Below, piece after piece: positions 1 through 10,299 of a stretch of DNA of 64,000 nt. The notes beneath the pieces are model-generated. The model made no database searches. It was not told the origin of the DNA and worked only from the letters and a program-made list of their open reading frames with translations. Position numbers and translations under genes: made by a program. The stretch is from contig NC_135717.1 of NCBI RefSeq assembly GCF_964656455.1, forward strand, positions 12,119,033-12,183,032, read 5' to 3'. Position 1 is the first letter of the stretch; each line of letters opens with the position of its first letter. The stretch comes from Halichoerus grypus. Its lineage: Eukaryota; Chordata; Mammalia; Carnivora; Phocidae.

Positions 1-139
1 TGGGATCGAGTCCCGCATCGGGTGCCCTGCTCAGCGGGGAGCCTGCTTCTCCCTATGCCTGCCACTCCCCCTGCTTGTGCGTGCTCACTCGCTCTCTCTC
101 TCTCTGACAAATTAAATAAATAAAATCTAAAAAAAAAAA
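1..139 (+). mobile_element. Can-SINE (SINEC), 5' part outside window
   Basis: The window opens inside a tRNA-Lys-derived carnivore SINE. Box B-like 'gatcgagtcccgcatcggg', the CT-rich body and the tail 'aaattaaataaataaaatct' plus A run are visible. The tRNA-like head is cut off by the window edge, not by a biological break. Confidence 0.93.
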
Positions 140-646
140 TCACCATGGATTGGAGAACAAGGTTTCAGTTTCGGCTTCCAGAAACAATTCCCAAACCACA
201 GCTCAGAACTGAGTTGATGAAGAAACCATTGACACTGGTCTTGAGATCTGGACACTTCCATTGGTCCCTCTGCTTCTCTAACATCAGGAACACCAATTTG
301 CCACCATTGCTGCTGCTTCCTCTACTAAGGAAACTCCCCATCCCTGCCTTCTTATAACTTTGGGAACAAAATTAAAGTCCAATATGGATATAACCAACTG
401 GAGGACCCTAAGTCCCATGTCTGGGCCCTCATTTCAAGGGACACTAAAAAACCAAGTATAGAATATTTTTAGGGTCTATGCAAGGTAGTTTTTGCCCCCA
501 AACTAAGACTCAAAAAATGAGGCATTCCCTAAGCCAAGAACGGGATTCAGTTATTGCCTGACCATGATGAATGACAAACTACAACTACCATTTGGTACCA
601 TACTTCCAAAAGTATCATTATAAAACAACTAGCATTTAAGAATGAG
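140..646. other. Unassigned stretch, no gene supported
   Basis: Mixed-composition sequence between two SINEs. A 70-codon plus frame at 145-357 has no recognisable domain and no splice context. It may be an old unrecognised repeat. I see no promoter or RNA gene. Confidence 0.5.
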
Positions 647-834
647 AATTTATTATTTATTTGAGAGAGAGACAGAGAGAGCACAAGTAGGGGGAGGAGC
701 AGAGAGAGAGGGATAAGCAAACTCCACACTCAGGGCAGAGCCCCACACAGGGCTCAATCTCACAATCCTGAGATCATAACCTGAGCTGAAATCAAGAGTC
801 GGTTGCTTAACCAACTGAGCCACTCAAGTGCCCC
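647..834 (-). mobile_element. Can-SINE, older copy
   Basis: The reverse complement reads head 'ggggcacttgagtggctcag' through to a GA-rich (CT-rich on the sense strand) body and an AT tail. It is more diverged than the young copies elsewhere, with no clean target-site duplication. Confidence 0.88.
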
Positions 835-1030
835 AGGAATCTATATTTTTTACAAATTCCTCTGGTAACTCAAATACAGTCTTCAATGATTTGGAAACTA
901 CTTGTTTAAACCTGTCTTTATACTCTTAGCTCAGAGAAAACAAACATAGGCCTGCATTAGTTTTGCTCCTAAAGTCCAAGAAGTGGCCACATTAAGAATC
1001 CATCCTCATATTCTGTAGTTACTATGAAAG

Positions 1031-1066
1031 ACACTAAAATTAATAGGTAATAATTAATTTTAGTGT
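1031..1066. repeat. Perfect 14-bp inverted repeat
   Basis: Arm 'acactaaaattaat' at 1031-1044 is matched exactly by its reverse complement at 1053-1066 across an 8-nt spacer. It could extrude as a hairpin, or mark an old fold-back at the edge of the L1 fragment. Confidence 0.8.
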
Positions 1067-1270
1067 GGTTTATCTATATGATGAACTCTGGTGCAGAAAT
1101 TTAAAATGTTCATTATAAAGAGTATTTGATGGCATGGGAAATACCCATTATACAGTATCAAGAGAATAAAGAATAATATTCAATATTATGTTGTGTGCAA
1201 CATGCATAAAGTGCTCTCAACCATGTAAAATAAATATATACATAAGTGGCAAAAGTAAGATTTAATGTGT
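1060..1270 (+). mobile_element. Old L1 3'-end fragment
   Basis: The order of phrases (a position resembling 'gatgaactctggtgcagaaa', then 'atggcatgggaaatacccat', then 'aaataaatatatacataagt') follows the terminal part of ancient mammalian L1 elements. It is strongly diverged and the family is not assignable by eye. Confidence 0.5.
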
Positions 1271-1551
1271 GTACTACACACCTCCTTTCTCCACCCACTA
1301 ATGGAAGAGAGGCCAGAAAAACTAGGAGAATCTAAGCACAGAAGCTAAGTCTGCCAACATAATAAAGATCCGGGAGAAAGAGGGAAATGAAGAGAAAAGG
1401 CTTCAGTTACAAAAGAGAGAAAATGTCTTTTGAGAAGTGGCTGTGACTTATCAAACTGTTCCAATCCGGATTTTATTTTTCTTCTAGGAAATTCTGGAAC
1501 ACAGATTCTGTCTTCCCTACTAGGTACAGAAGAGAAAGCATGTTGACCAGG

Positions 1552-1759
1552 GTCAGGGTTTCTCAACCTCAGCACGATTGACATTTGAGACTGAATAATT
1601 CTTTGTTGTGGGGACCTGTCCTGTGTATTCTTAGCCTCTATGTACCAAGATGTCAGTAGCATCCTGCCCCTCCTCCCCAGTTCTGACAACCAAAAATGTC
1701 TCTGACATTGCCAAATGTCCCCTAGGGGGCAAAATCACCCCAAATTGAGAACCACTGCG
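1552..1759 (-). mobile_element. MER5A-like hAT-Charlie non-autonomous DNA transposon
   Basis: Both ends carry the hAT-Charlie terminal inverted repeat: 'cagggtttctcaacct' at the left, 'ttgagaaccactg' at the right. The interior phrase 'aaaaatgtctctgacattgc' and 'ccctagggggcaaaatc' match the MER5A family consensus as I know it, in reverse orientation. It is nearly full length (about 0.2 kb). No transposase is expected in this family. Confidence 0.88.
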
Positions 1760-3125
1760 CTGGAAGTAGCTAAGTGCCAACGGGGCAAATGGAGTAGGAA
1801 ACCCTCCTGAGAACAGAGCCAACTCTGAGCAAGCAGGACTGAGAAAAGAAGGAGGGAACAATAGCGTGGGTCATATTGTTTGTGTCCAGATAAAGCCTCC
1901 CCTGAGGCCAGACTTAACCAGAGCCTCTCCAGGAGCTTATAAATTCTCCCCACTTTGTTTTTGGTTTAAGCTAGTTTAGGCTGAATTTTTTGTTGTTTGC
2001 ATAATCACCCACTCTAATGCCCTTAAGGTTTCTTAAGAGAATCAAGCTTAGTGGAGAAATTGGGGGGAAAAAAAAGAATCAGAATGTCTAAAAACATCTT
2101 CAGCTGGTTGGAGGAATGGATTATCTACCCAGGGTTCCAAGTGGTAAAATGGTCACCTGAGAGAAATCAAAATCCCAAACTGGCACCATTTTCAGGAGTG
2201 GAGTCCAAGTTCACAGCCACAGCCAGGGTGCAGGAACTGCATACTGAGAATTTAATATATACACTAGCCTGGAACAATGAAACTTGAAGGGCAAACATGG
2301 AATCATCTGGTTAGGACACTTGTGAAAACCAAGGTCATGAGTCACCCAAAGAAAATCCATTCCCATTCAAGATGGGCTCTCATTTAAAAATTCTTCAATG
2401 GGTTGAGATCCCATGTTGATAGATAAAGGATTTCAAAGTAAGTTGTGAGTCAGCCTCCCATGCAGAAATTTCGAAGGAGGTGGTTAAAAACTAGTTAGGG
2501 GACTCTTACACTCCCCACCCACATCAAGGAGGGGGCTTGGGGATTGGTGGATTTCTTTGGAGAGTTGTTGGTGTGCCAAGACCCACTCCACACAATGGGG
2601 AGAGAGATATAGAGGAACGTCAGACAGCATGGACTAGTGTCTGAGTCCCACCTGAAATCCCATGTGCGAGAAGCCGTCTGGTAGGCTGTGAACAGACAAG
2701 CCAGAGGAAAGACAGATGCTCTGGGTTCAGCCTATTTTCCCGAATGTGCCAGGATAGAAGATGCATGTGTGTTTCCCATGGACTGAATGTGGGCCATATG
2801 GAAGAGAAGGTTGACATAGGTTCACAGTAAGGTGTAAATAGGCTTCAGCAGAGAGAAATTGAAGGTACCACCAACTCTAGGAGCTGTGTAAAGAACATGA
2901 GACAGCTGAAGGCATGTGCATCACCCAGATGAAGGGAACATTAGACAGATGGGAAAGGAAGTCTCAGAAGAATCCACAAACACACCCAAGGGAAACAAGT
3001 CAACTTTAAACACTTGCCAGGCTCAGCTAGCACAGAGCCATCTAATCACGTACCACTTGGTTAGGAATGTTCGCCTTGCCTCCCCTCAGCTTTCCTCCAG
3101 TCCCAGGGGATCAGAAACCATTCTC
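1760..3125. other. Unassigned stretch, no gene supported
   Basis: About 1.4 kb of mixed sequence with frames up to 78 codons on the plus strand and 76 on the minus strand. None shows a domain, codon bias or splice-site arrangement I would defend. No recognised repeat. Confidence 0.5.
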
Positions 3126-3147
3126 ATTCAGTTATCAGAAAAAAACT

Positions 3148-3167
3148 GGGGAAAGAAAGAAAGAGGA

Positions 3168-3239
<72 letters not shown>

Positions 3240-3328
3240 AAAAAAGAAAGAAAGAAAGAAAGAAAGAGAAGGAGGGAGGGAGGGAAGGAAGGAAGGAAGG
3301 AAGGAAAGAAGGAAGGAAGGGAAAAAGA
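3148..3328 (+). repeat. (GAAA)n / (GGAA)n microsatellite
   Basis: A long GAAA tract (about 3155-3265) passes into GGAG/GGAA units (about 3266-3325). It creates long Lys/Glu/Arg-rich frames on the plus strand and Phe/Ser/Leu-rich frames on the minus strand, all artefacts of the repeat. Pure purine strand, so triplex (H-DNA) capable. Confidence 0.97.
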
Positions 3329-3587
3329 ACTCAACCATGCCCCCTTTCCAGAATAACCTGCTGCAAGAGAGAGGCAAAGTCTTGGCCTTTTGATGAAAAT
3401 TTAAATACTGAGTATTACATGGGACTGGATATGAACTATGCTTTTGATGTAAGGTGACTGTAGAAATTTCTATTTCCTAAAAGAGTCAAAAAGGCATGGA
3501 GCCTGAACAAATTTATAGCCAAGGGCAGTTGAAAAACTAGTCTGACCAAGAAAATTTTAAAAGATAGCAGAAATAAAAGTGAACTTC

Positions 3588-3712
3588 AGGGCACCTGGCT
3601 AGCTCAGTAGGTGGAGCACGTAACTCTTGATCTTAGGATTGTGAGTTTGAGCCCCACGTTGGATGTAGAGCTTACTTAAAAATAAAATCTTTTTTTTTTT
3701 TAAAGTAAAATT
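3588..3712 (+). mobile_element. Short old-type tRNA-Lys SINE
   Basis: Short form without the long CT-rich body: head 'gggcacctggctagctcag', middle 'actcttgatcttaggattgt', box B-like 'gagtttgagccccacgttgg', tail 'ttacttaaaaataaaatctt'. Distinct from the roughly 200-bp young subfamily. Confidence 0.88.
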
Positions 3713-3953
3713 GGTTTCCGATTACACACTTCCCCAGAGTACCAGTCTATCTTTACAATTCATACAAGGAAACTAAGCCTCATGAGAGAGAGACAAGAAA
3801 GGTAACAAATTGCAGAATGTACGTCCTTAAGAAATTTAGATAATCGTTAAAATCGTTAAAAACAAATCCTTAAAATAACTGTTTTAATTTTTAAATATAA
3901 AGGAATAGAATTTATTAGACAATACTGGATATTATTTAAAAAGACCAGGAACA

Positions 3954-4050
3954 GGGGTGCCTGGCTGGCTCGGTCAGTAGAGCAGGTAACTCTTGATCTC
4001 AGGGTTGTGAGTTCGAGCTCCATGCTGGGGGTGGAGTTTACGAAAGAAAG
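3954..4050 (+). mobile_element. Short old-type tRNA-Lys SINE
   Basis: Head 'gggtgcctggctggctcgg', 'aactcttgatctcagggttg', then 'gagttcgagctccatgctgg'. The usual A-rich tail has been replaced by, or has evolved into, the adjoining GAAA/GGAA tract. Confidence 0.88.
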
Positions 4051-4106
4051 AAAGGAAGGAAGGAAGGAAGGAAGGAAGGAAGGAAGGAAGGAAGGAGGGA
4101 GGGAAG
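4041..4106 (+). repeat. (GGAA)n microsatellite seeded at a SINE tail
   Basis: GAAA units followed by about a dozen GGAA units and then GGAG. It begins exactly where the upstream SINE's poly(A) tail should be, suggesting that the tail was the seed of the expansion. Confidence 0.95.
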
Positions 4107-4831
4107 AATAGGAGCACTTAAAAAAACCTAGCTAAGTAGAAGTTTGAAAATGAAAAATATAGTCCACAAAATAAAAATAATCAGAGGCTTGGTTGAACAT
4201 CAGACTAGACACTGGGGAAAAGAAATTCAGTAAACTGGAATATAAGTCTTAGGAAATCATCCAGAGCTTCTTTGAGCAAAGATCTTGGTGTCCCATCACT
4301 GGTGGGTCTTCTTAGGATCTATTTCTCCACATGTTTCCTCCCCCCCATTCCTACAGTTCCTATCAGCCAGATCCTGCAACTGGGAGGACTAGGGTGCTAT
4401 TTCTTCCCAAAGCAGTGACTGTATTTCCCCCTTTGGGCCACTCTATGACCTGACCGTAACTCACAGTCAGAGAGCAATGAGTGGCAAGACCTTAAGGAAG
4501 ACCAGAATCATCCTGTGAGGTTTTATAGGTTTTCAGGCAGGAGAAGGCTGCTTTCTCCTCACAGAGGAGAGATTCTGCTTTTGCCAGCCCAGAGTAATAG
4601 GAGAATCTGGGGAGCCCAAGATTCTCGGGCTTGTCTATTCAATTGTCCGAAGGCCCGAACTCATAGTCCTTTCCTATCAGGGCCCTGCCTTTGGCATAGG
4701 AGACCTGGTGAGGTTGTGCTTTCACCGTCCTTTGCAGCTCTGGATCCTTACCCTTGGTGCCTGAGCCTGGATATCAGCACTGTCTGCCCTAAACCTGCAG
4801 GAGATGAATCTCTTTAAAAACTGCCTTGGGG
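4107..4831. other. Unassigned stretch, no gene supported
   Basis: Mixed sequence; the largest frame is 100 codons at 4515-4817 on the plus strand with no recognisable domain. No repeat recognised. Confidence 0.5.
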
Positions 4832-4919
4832 GCTTTCTGACATTCGCCGTGTGCCCAAGTTGACAGCCGAATTGAGCTTTCTGACATTCGCCGTGTGCCT
4901 GAGTTGACAGCCGAATTGA
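4832..4919 (+). repeat. Tandem duplication of a 44-bp unit
   Basis: Copy 1 is 4832-4875 and copy 2 is 4876-4919, differing at two adjacent positions ('cccaagt' versus 'cctgagt'). Each unit contains two CG dinucleotides, rare in the surrounding sequence. Confidence 0.95.
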
Positions 4920-4985
4920 GCCCGCGTTTTCTATTTTCAGGGCTTCTGTATCAGTCAGAGTTTGATCAAAAGAATAGAAACCCTA

Positions 4986-5200
4986 GGGGCGCCTGGGTGG
5001 CTCAGTCGTTAAGCGTCTGCCTTCGGCTCATGTCATGGTCCCAGGGTTCCGGGGTCCTGGGATCGAGCCCCGCATCGGGCTCCCTGCTCAGCAGGAGGCC
5101 TGCTTCTCCCTCTCCCACTCCCCCTGCTTGTGTTCCCTCTCTCACTGTGTATCTCTCTGTCAAATAAATAAATAAAATCTTAAAAAAAAAAAAAAAAAAA
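4986..5200 (+). mobile_element. Can-SINE, young type
   Basis: Full-length: 'ggggcgcctgggtggctcag', box B-like 'gatcgagccccgcatcgggc', CT-rich body, 'aaataaataaataaaatctt' and about 20 A. Imperfect flanking duplication 'agaatagaaaccctag' / 'agagcagaacccctag'. A small extra piece lies in the 'cccagggttccggggtcctg' region. Confidence 0.96.
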
Positions 5201-5484
5201 AGAGCAGAACCCCTAGAAATGATCTAGAATATGGGATTTATTACCGGGATTCAACCTCATGCCATTGTGGGAGCTGGTGATGCACTCTCTGGCACAACGT
5301 CCAGAGCTGAGAGTAAAGCCGGCTGGGCAGACCGTCTACTCTAGGAGTCAGAGAAGCCGAAGGAGGAGATCGTGTGAGAGCCGGAGGAGCTGTGGGCTGG
5401 CACTGCTCAGACCCACGAGTCTCAGCCAGCAGAACAGGAATGACATTCGTGAGCTGAACAGGGCCTTGTATCCTGCTCACCTTC

Positions 5485-5835
5485 TGCTGTGGCCTGTCTG
5501 TGTGCCCCCCACCCCCTCATAGGTTGAAATCCTAATGATCAATGTGATGGTCTTAGGAGGTGGGGCCTCTGGAAGGTGCTTAGGTGGGATTAGGTCTCTC
5601 ATAAAAAAATGAATGGGTCTCTTACAAAAGAAATCTACAGAGCTCCCTAGCCCTTTCCACCATGTGAAGATAGGATGAGAAGTCCTTGACCTGGAAGAGG
5701 GCCCTCACCAGACCACGCCGGCACCCTGTTCTTGGACTTCTGGACTTTAGAACTATGAGAAATAAATTTCTGTTATTTATAAGCTACCCAGTCTGTGCTA
5801 TTATTTTGTTACAGCAGCCTGAGTGGGCCAAGACA
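5485..5835 (+). mobile_element. ERVL-MaLR solo LTR (MST/MLT1 type)
   Basis: Reads as a MaLR LTR in sense: 'ttgaaatcctaatgatcaat', 'ggaggtggggcctctgg', 'ttcttggacttctggact', the poly(A) signal in 'gagaaataaatttctgtta', ending 'gggccaagaca'. No internal retroviral region is adjacent, so it is a solo LTR. Diverged, hence ancient. Confidence 0.88.
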
Positions 5836-6676
5836 CCTGCTCATTGTAATACAAATATGGCCACATTCCAAATCTCACGTGGGTCATGTGGCCCAAATGA
5901 ACCAGATTATGCAGGAAAGGGGATTCTGTGAAATGTAGTCCTGGCTTAACTCAGGTGACGCAGAACATACCCACCCTAGCTCCTAAAGCAATTAACAGAA
6001 GTCAACCAGCACTAAAATCCTCATGATTACCATTGTCCCCCTATGACTCAAATGTTATTGTATAAGTAATGTTGTGCCTTCCACTTGACCCTTAGGTCAG
6101 TGTCCTTCTGATGAGAGTCTAGTAACCGGTGATCCTGAAAGTCAGGAGTCATCACACCACTTTCCCCCTTGCCCGCGGACCATAGAGTGATTCCCGTTCT
6201 AGAATTCAACCTGAAGCTCTGCTTTCTAGCCCATTTTGGCCTGGAATGCCCCTGGAAAGCAGACCCTGAGACAGCGACTTGTGTGCAGGCAGCTAATCTG
6301 GAAGGCAATCCCAGGGATAGGGGTGGTGGGCGGGGAGGGGAAAGGAAAGTCAGGATGAGGGTTTTTCCTCACCACTGTGGGAAACTGGGGTTTGACCCTG
6401 CCAGGATCTCAGAAAACCCAAGATAAATGAAGGGTCACAGTGCTAAGGAAAAACACCAGATGTCAAAGTGGCCCAGTTACACACAGGTTATTGACTAAGG
6501 ACCAAGGGAGAGAGAAGGAGACTACTCCTGCTATGAAGCAAGGGGTAGGGGGCTGGTTCCATAGAATACCTCAGAAGAATAAAGATCTAAATGCCCTCAC
6601 CAGTGAGTCATGCCAAGAGCACTTCGTCCCGGCTTGAACTCTTCCCTGACACATTCCCATTTTTGATTTTGTCTCT
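5836..6676. other. Mostly unassigned stretch
   Basis: No gene. The piece around 6236-6310 ('cagaccctgagacagcgac') resembles 9160-9240 in word order and may be the same unidentified old repeat family. Confidence 0.45.
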
Positions 6677-6692
6677 AAAGAACAGCTCGGGT

Positions 6693-6756
6693 ACTACATC
6701 AAAAACTAATGATGTAATGTATGGTGATTAACATAACAATAAAAAATTTAAAAAAA
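6693..6756 (+). mobile_element. Extremely 5'-truncated young L1 insertion
   Basis: Only the last part of a carnivore L1 3' end is present, beginning 'actacatcaaaaactaatga' and ending in an A-rich tail. It is flanked by a perfect 16-bp target-site duplication 'aaagaacagctcgggt' at 6677-6692 and 6757-6772. The insert is about 64 bp. The undamaged duplication points to a recent event. Confidence 0.93.
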
Positions 6757-6772
6757 AAAGAACAGCTCGGGT

Positions 6773-7571
6773 GACAAGGAGGGGGGCTAAGGATGGGTTT
6801 ATTTGAGAACGCTGACCTAACACAGCCCACGCATCGAAAGAGATTCCCTTTTCTCCTGCAGCCACCTTACAAACATTTCCGGAGAGGGCAACAGCTCCTA
6901 CAAGATGTGTAATCCTTGTCAACCCAGCAAAGGGTCCATCAAAGCAGCAAAGATCACATGGCTGTTAAGATAAAGGTTTGGCAGGTTCCGGGGTGGGCTT
7001 ATCAAGGTTTAGCAGAAAGCGAGTTTTGTTGCTTTGACTGCATTTAAAAAGTTCATTGATTTGTAGCTAATACCAAGTTGTCATAGTTTCATGAGTAACA
7101 GCTTGTGGTTTGCAGAATCAAAGCCTTTTCCTGAATCAAAAATATCAGATTCACTGAGGTAGCCGGAGCACCTGCAGAGAGGGGAAAAAGCCCAGAAAGA
7201 CGCCCAGGTAGAGAGAAGGAGTAAATTTGGCCAGACTGTAAGTGGTCTAGAAAAGAGGAAAACTAACACTCTCCCTCCCAAGGAAGCAGAAATTGAGCCT
7301 TTTAAAAATTCAAAATGACTTGTAAAGAGACCATTGTTTTGAAAAAAGTTATAGATTAAATGCGTGTAAACACACATGTAATAAATGGACTCTAAGGAGG
7401 CAAAAGCCAAATTGAAGATTTTTTAAAAGCTTATCGATTGGTTTAATCTTCATTAGGACAGCTTTTCCATATTGTGAGCTTGGCACAACTATTTTTCTAG
7501 AACCAGGTTCTTGGAAAATAGTGACCTGAACTTCTCTTTGTTTCTTGGGGGAAAATAATCACATGCAGGCA
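6773..7571. other. Unassigned stretch, no gene supported
   Basis: Mixed sequence with a 109-codon minus frame (7081-7410) that shows hydrophobic runs but no domain I recognise. Nothing convincing as a gene or repeat. Confidence 0.45.
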
Positions 7572-7572
7572 G

Positions 7573-7613
<41 letters not shown>
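7572..7613 (+). repeat. (CA)n microsatellite
   Basis: About 20 uninterrupted CA units following 'gcaggcaggcac'. Typical mammalian dinucleotide repeat, likely length-polymorphic. Confidence 0.98.
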
Positions 7614-7616
<3 letters not shown>

Positions 7617-7964
7617 CCATTATATTATCCCTGACCCCACTAAAGTATATTTCTCATAATATCTTAGTATTATGTTAGACTTTCATAGCGTTTGCTCAGC
7701 TTACTCTGTTTGAGCTTCACAGTATCTATGTTGGGCTGACAGAGCTGTTATTTTTATCCTCTTTGGAAGGAGGAAAAAATTGAGTCTTGGCGGGAGTCAG
7801 AACATCCAGCTCGATTCTCCCAGTGGTGCCCAGGGCAGACATCACTATCAAGGATCAAGGAACTCTCTCCCAAGAAGCTCAGACTAAGTCTCAGAATCCT
7901 TTTTAAAGTAGACCTGCAGGCAGCCATTATCTGTTGCTAGAAGATGGATCGAAAGGTAAAAGTT

Positions 7965-8050
7965 GTTTGCCATCCCGAACCCAAGTGACCTGCCCAAGGT
8001 CATAGGACTACTTCATGGTAAAGCCAAGATGCACGTCTCTCCTTTCAGTG
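7965..8050 (-). mobile_element. MIR fragment
   Basis: The reverse-orientation MIR core is seen as 'gtgacctgcccaaggtcata' followed by 'ggtaaagccaagatgcacg'. Sequence at 7670-7790 may be a further diverged part of the same element. Confidence 0.65.
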
Positions 8051-8309
8051 CTTCCTTCATGAACACTAGGATACTTTCACCCCCATGAGGCGGACTTCCT
8101 CTGCCTCATGCTATGGCCACCAGGGTTTTTAGTTGCCTTTCTGCATACAACTACCAAACTCCATTCATGCTCACTGTTTAGGAAGCTTAGGACATAGCAG
8201 AGAGCTCCTAGAAACTTTGAAATTGCATATGTGTTTCACATTATATTTCTATCTGATTCTGTTGCTCTAGATGATATCTAGCTGCCAGAATCTTTAAAGA
8301 CTGGTATTC

Positions 8310-9110
8310 TTTAATTTAGATATTTATTGAGTCCAAATAAGCAAATAAGTAACATAATTTCAGAGCACGATAAATGCCAAGAAACAGATGAAGCAGGATA
8401 AAGGGGACAAAGAATGACGGTGGTGAAGATGGGGTGAGCAATCATTTCAGGTAAGGTGATCAGGTAAGGTCTCTCTGAGGAGGTGACGTTGGAGCAGAGA
8501 CTGGAACAAAGTGAGGGCCTTACCGCCTGAAGATCTGGAGGAAAGGTCTTCCATGGAACAGCAAGAGGAAAGGAACAATCTGTTCCTGATTGAGAAATAG
8601 CATGGGGAATACGCTGGATGTCACAGAGGGCATGGTGAGGACTTTCATTTTTATCCTAGGCATGATGGGAAGCCTCTGTAGCATTTAAAACAGGTAACTA
8701 GGAGGGGCATCTGGGTGGCTCAGTTGGTTAAGCCTCTGCCTTCAGCTCAGGTCATGATCCCAGGGTCCTGGGATCGAGCCCCGCATCGGGCTCCCTGCTC
8801 AGTGGGGAGCCTGCTTCTCCATCTCCCTCTATCTACTGCTCTGCCTACTTGAACTCTCTCTGTCAAATAAATAAATAAAACTTTAAAAAAATAAATAAAT
8901 AAAATAAAATAAAACAGGTAACTAGGGAAGCTAATTCAGTTTTTAAAGATTATATGACCAAATGCTTACCTTTAAAGATCACTCTGGCAAGCAGTGTGAA
9001 CGAGGTCCTCAGTTGAAGGGTTGAGAATAATGGTGAAGAAGCCATCTGGGGTCGCTCACAGCAATACCCCAATCGGAAGTTAGAAAGACAAGTCAGATGG
9101 GCAGAAGAAG
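8310..9110 (-). mobile_element. LINE-2 3' region, interrupted by a SINE
   Basis: In L2-antisense orientation: 'ttgagtccaaataagc', 'ctctgaggaggtgacgttgg', 'gtgagggccttaccg', 'ggaacagcaagaggaaagg', then 'ttatcctaggcatgatggg' and, after the SINE, 'aaagatcactctggcaagca'. The order matches the untranslated and C-terminal part of L2. The Can-SINE at 8703-8910 splits it. Confidence 0.75.
8703..8910 (+). mobile_element. Can-SINE with perfect 16-bp TSD
   Basis: Head 'ggggcatctgggtggctcag', body and an extended 'ataaataaataaaataaaat' tail. Target-site duplication 'aaaacaggtaactagg' at 8687-8702 and 8911-8926 is exact. Inserted into an old L2. Confidence 0.97.
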
Positions 9111-9689
9111 GAGTCCACGGACAAAGACTGATGTGGCCGTCAGTTCCCTATCGTAGGTTCAGGTCCTCCTAGAAGCAGAGGTGAAGACCGGATCAGACGT
9201 GCAAGAGATTTAGTGGGGGAGATGCCTGCAAAGGATAAAAAGGAGGAGACACAGAAGGCAGAGAGGGACTTCAGGCCATAAGGAGGTCTGGCACCTGTGA
9301 AGGAGTGATGGAAGGAAGATTGGACAGGAAGAGTCTCCAATGACAGTACAGTTCCAAGAAAGATTTGGCCAGAGCCATGAGGAGTCTTCATGCCAGAATC
9401 ACCATGCTTAGTCATTCACTGGGAACAGCCTGTGGGAGGTGGCCTCAGCAGGGACATGGGGGTGGACCCAGAAGCATGGCAGCTGGGGCTATCAGTCAAC
9501 CATGCCTGGCTCAGCAGAAGAGCTCAGCAGCCAACTTGCATGGCCACCAGAGCAGCCGGAGGAGTATGGAAGGATCCGTACTCTGCCTTCTCAGGGGCTT
9601 AGCTTCTCAGGTACTTAGCTCCTACATCTCCATCTTATCCATCTATAAGCAAGTATGCTCTAGGAAGTTGCATCTTAGGAAAATTTCTC
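9111..9689. other. Unassigned gap between two opposed L2 copies
   Basis: No gene supported. The part near 9160-9240 resembles 6236-6310. The 117-codon plus frame at 9365-9718 has no recognisable domain. Confidence 0.45.
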
Positions 9690-10299
9690 TTCTTGATCTC
9701 AAATCCTCCTCTACATAATGGCTCTCTCTCATCCCCCTACACATCCAAGTTTCTACGAAGAGTTGTCTCCCCACCCCACCCCACCCCAAAGACACTCTAC
9801 GTTCTCATCCCCTTTAGTACTCTTCGGTCCATTCCTCTCTCCTGTTCCTCCCTCAGCCCCGAGGCTTCTCTTGCGAAGACCATCAGCGACCTCCATCTTG
9901 CTAGAGCTGATAACAGAGACTCTGCAGTTCTCTTCTTTCCTGATCTCTTGGCAGCATTTGATGAGGTGGATTACTCACTCCTTCTTAAAATACTTTCTCT
10001 CCACTGGTTTCTGTGATGTCACATCCACAGTATATTCTTTCTAAAGAATACACTTTCTAAACCTTCTCACTTTCTTCTCCTTCTGCCTGGAAGAGGCTAT
10101 TGCCTCTTGTATGATGGGAAGCTGCCTTGACATTGTCTTTCATCCTCTCTCCTGCGGGGCTTAAAATGAAAATGCTCTGCTCGTTTCTCCAGGTTTTACC
10201 TCCTTAGAAATCATAAATCCTTTCTTCTCTCCACTAAATCTGTCCCTTGCAAATGGAAAGGGTTTGCTTTTCCTGTTTTTATCAAGCAATATATTTTCT

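Noticed and set aside
145..357. 70-codon frame beginning after a good-looking start context
   Set aside because: No domain; a lone short frame with no splice sites, and the region feels like old repeat text.
2916..3393. 108-146-codon Lys/Glu/Arg-rich frames
   Set aside because: They are the translation of a GAAA/GGAA microsatellite; no independent sign of a gene.
4986..5200. tRNA gene call from A/B-box-like sequence in SINE heads
   Set aside because: The tRNA-Lys resemblance is the SINE's ancestry; there is no cloverleaf or terminator, and the A-tail and duplication show retrotransposition.
5485..5835. An endogenous retroviral gene next to the MaLR LTR
   Set aside because: No gag-, pol- or env-like frame adjoins any of the three LTRs; they are solo.
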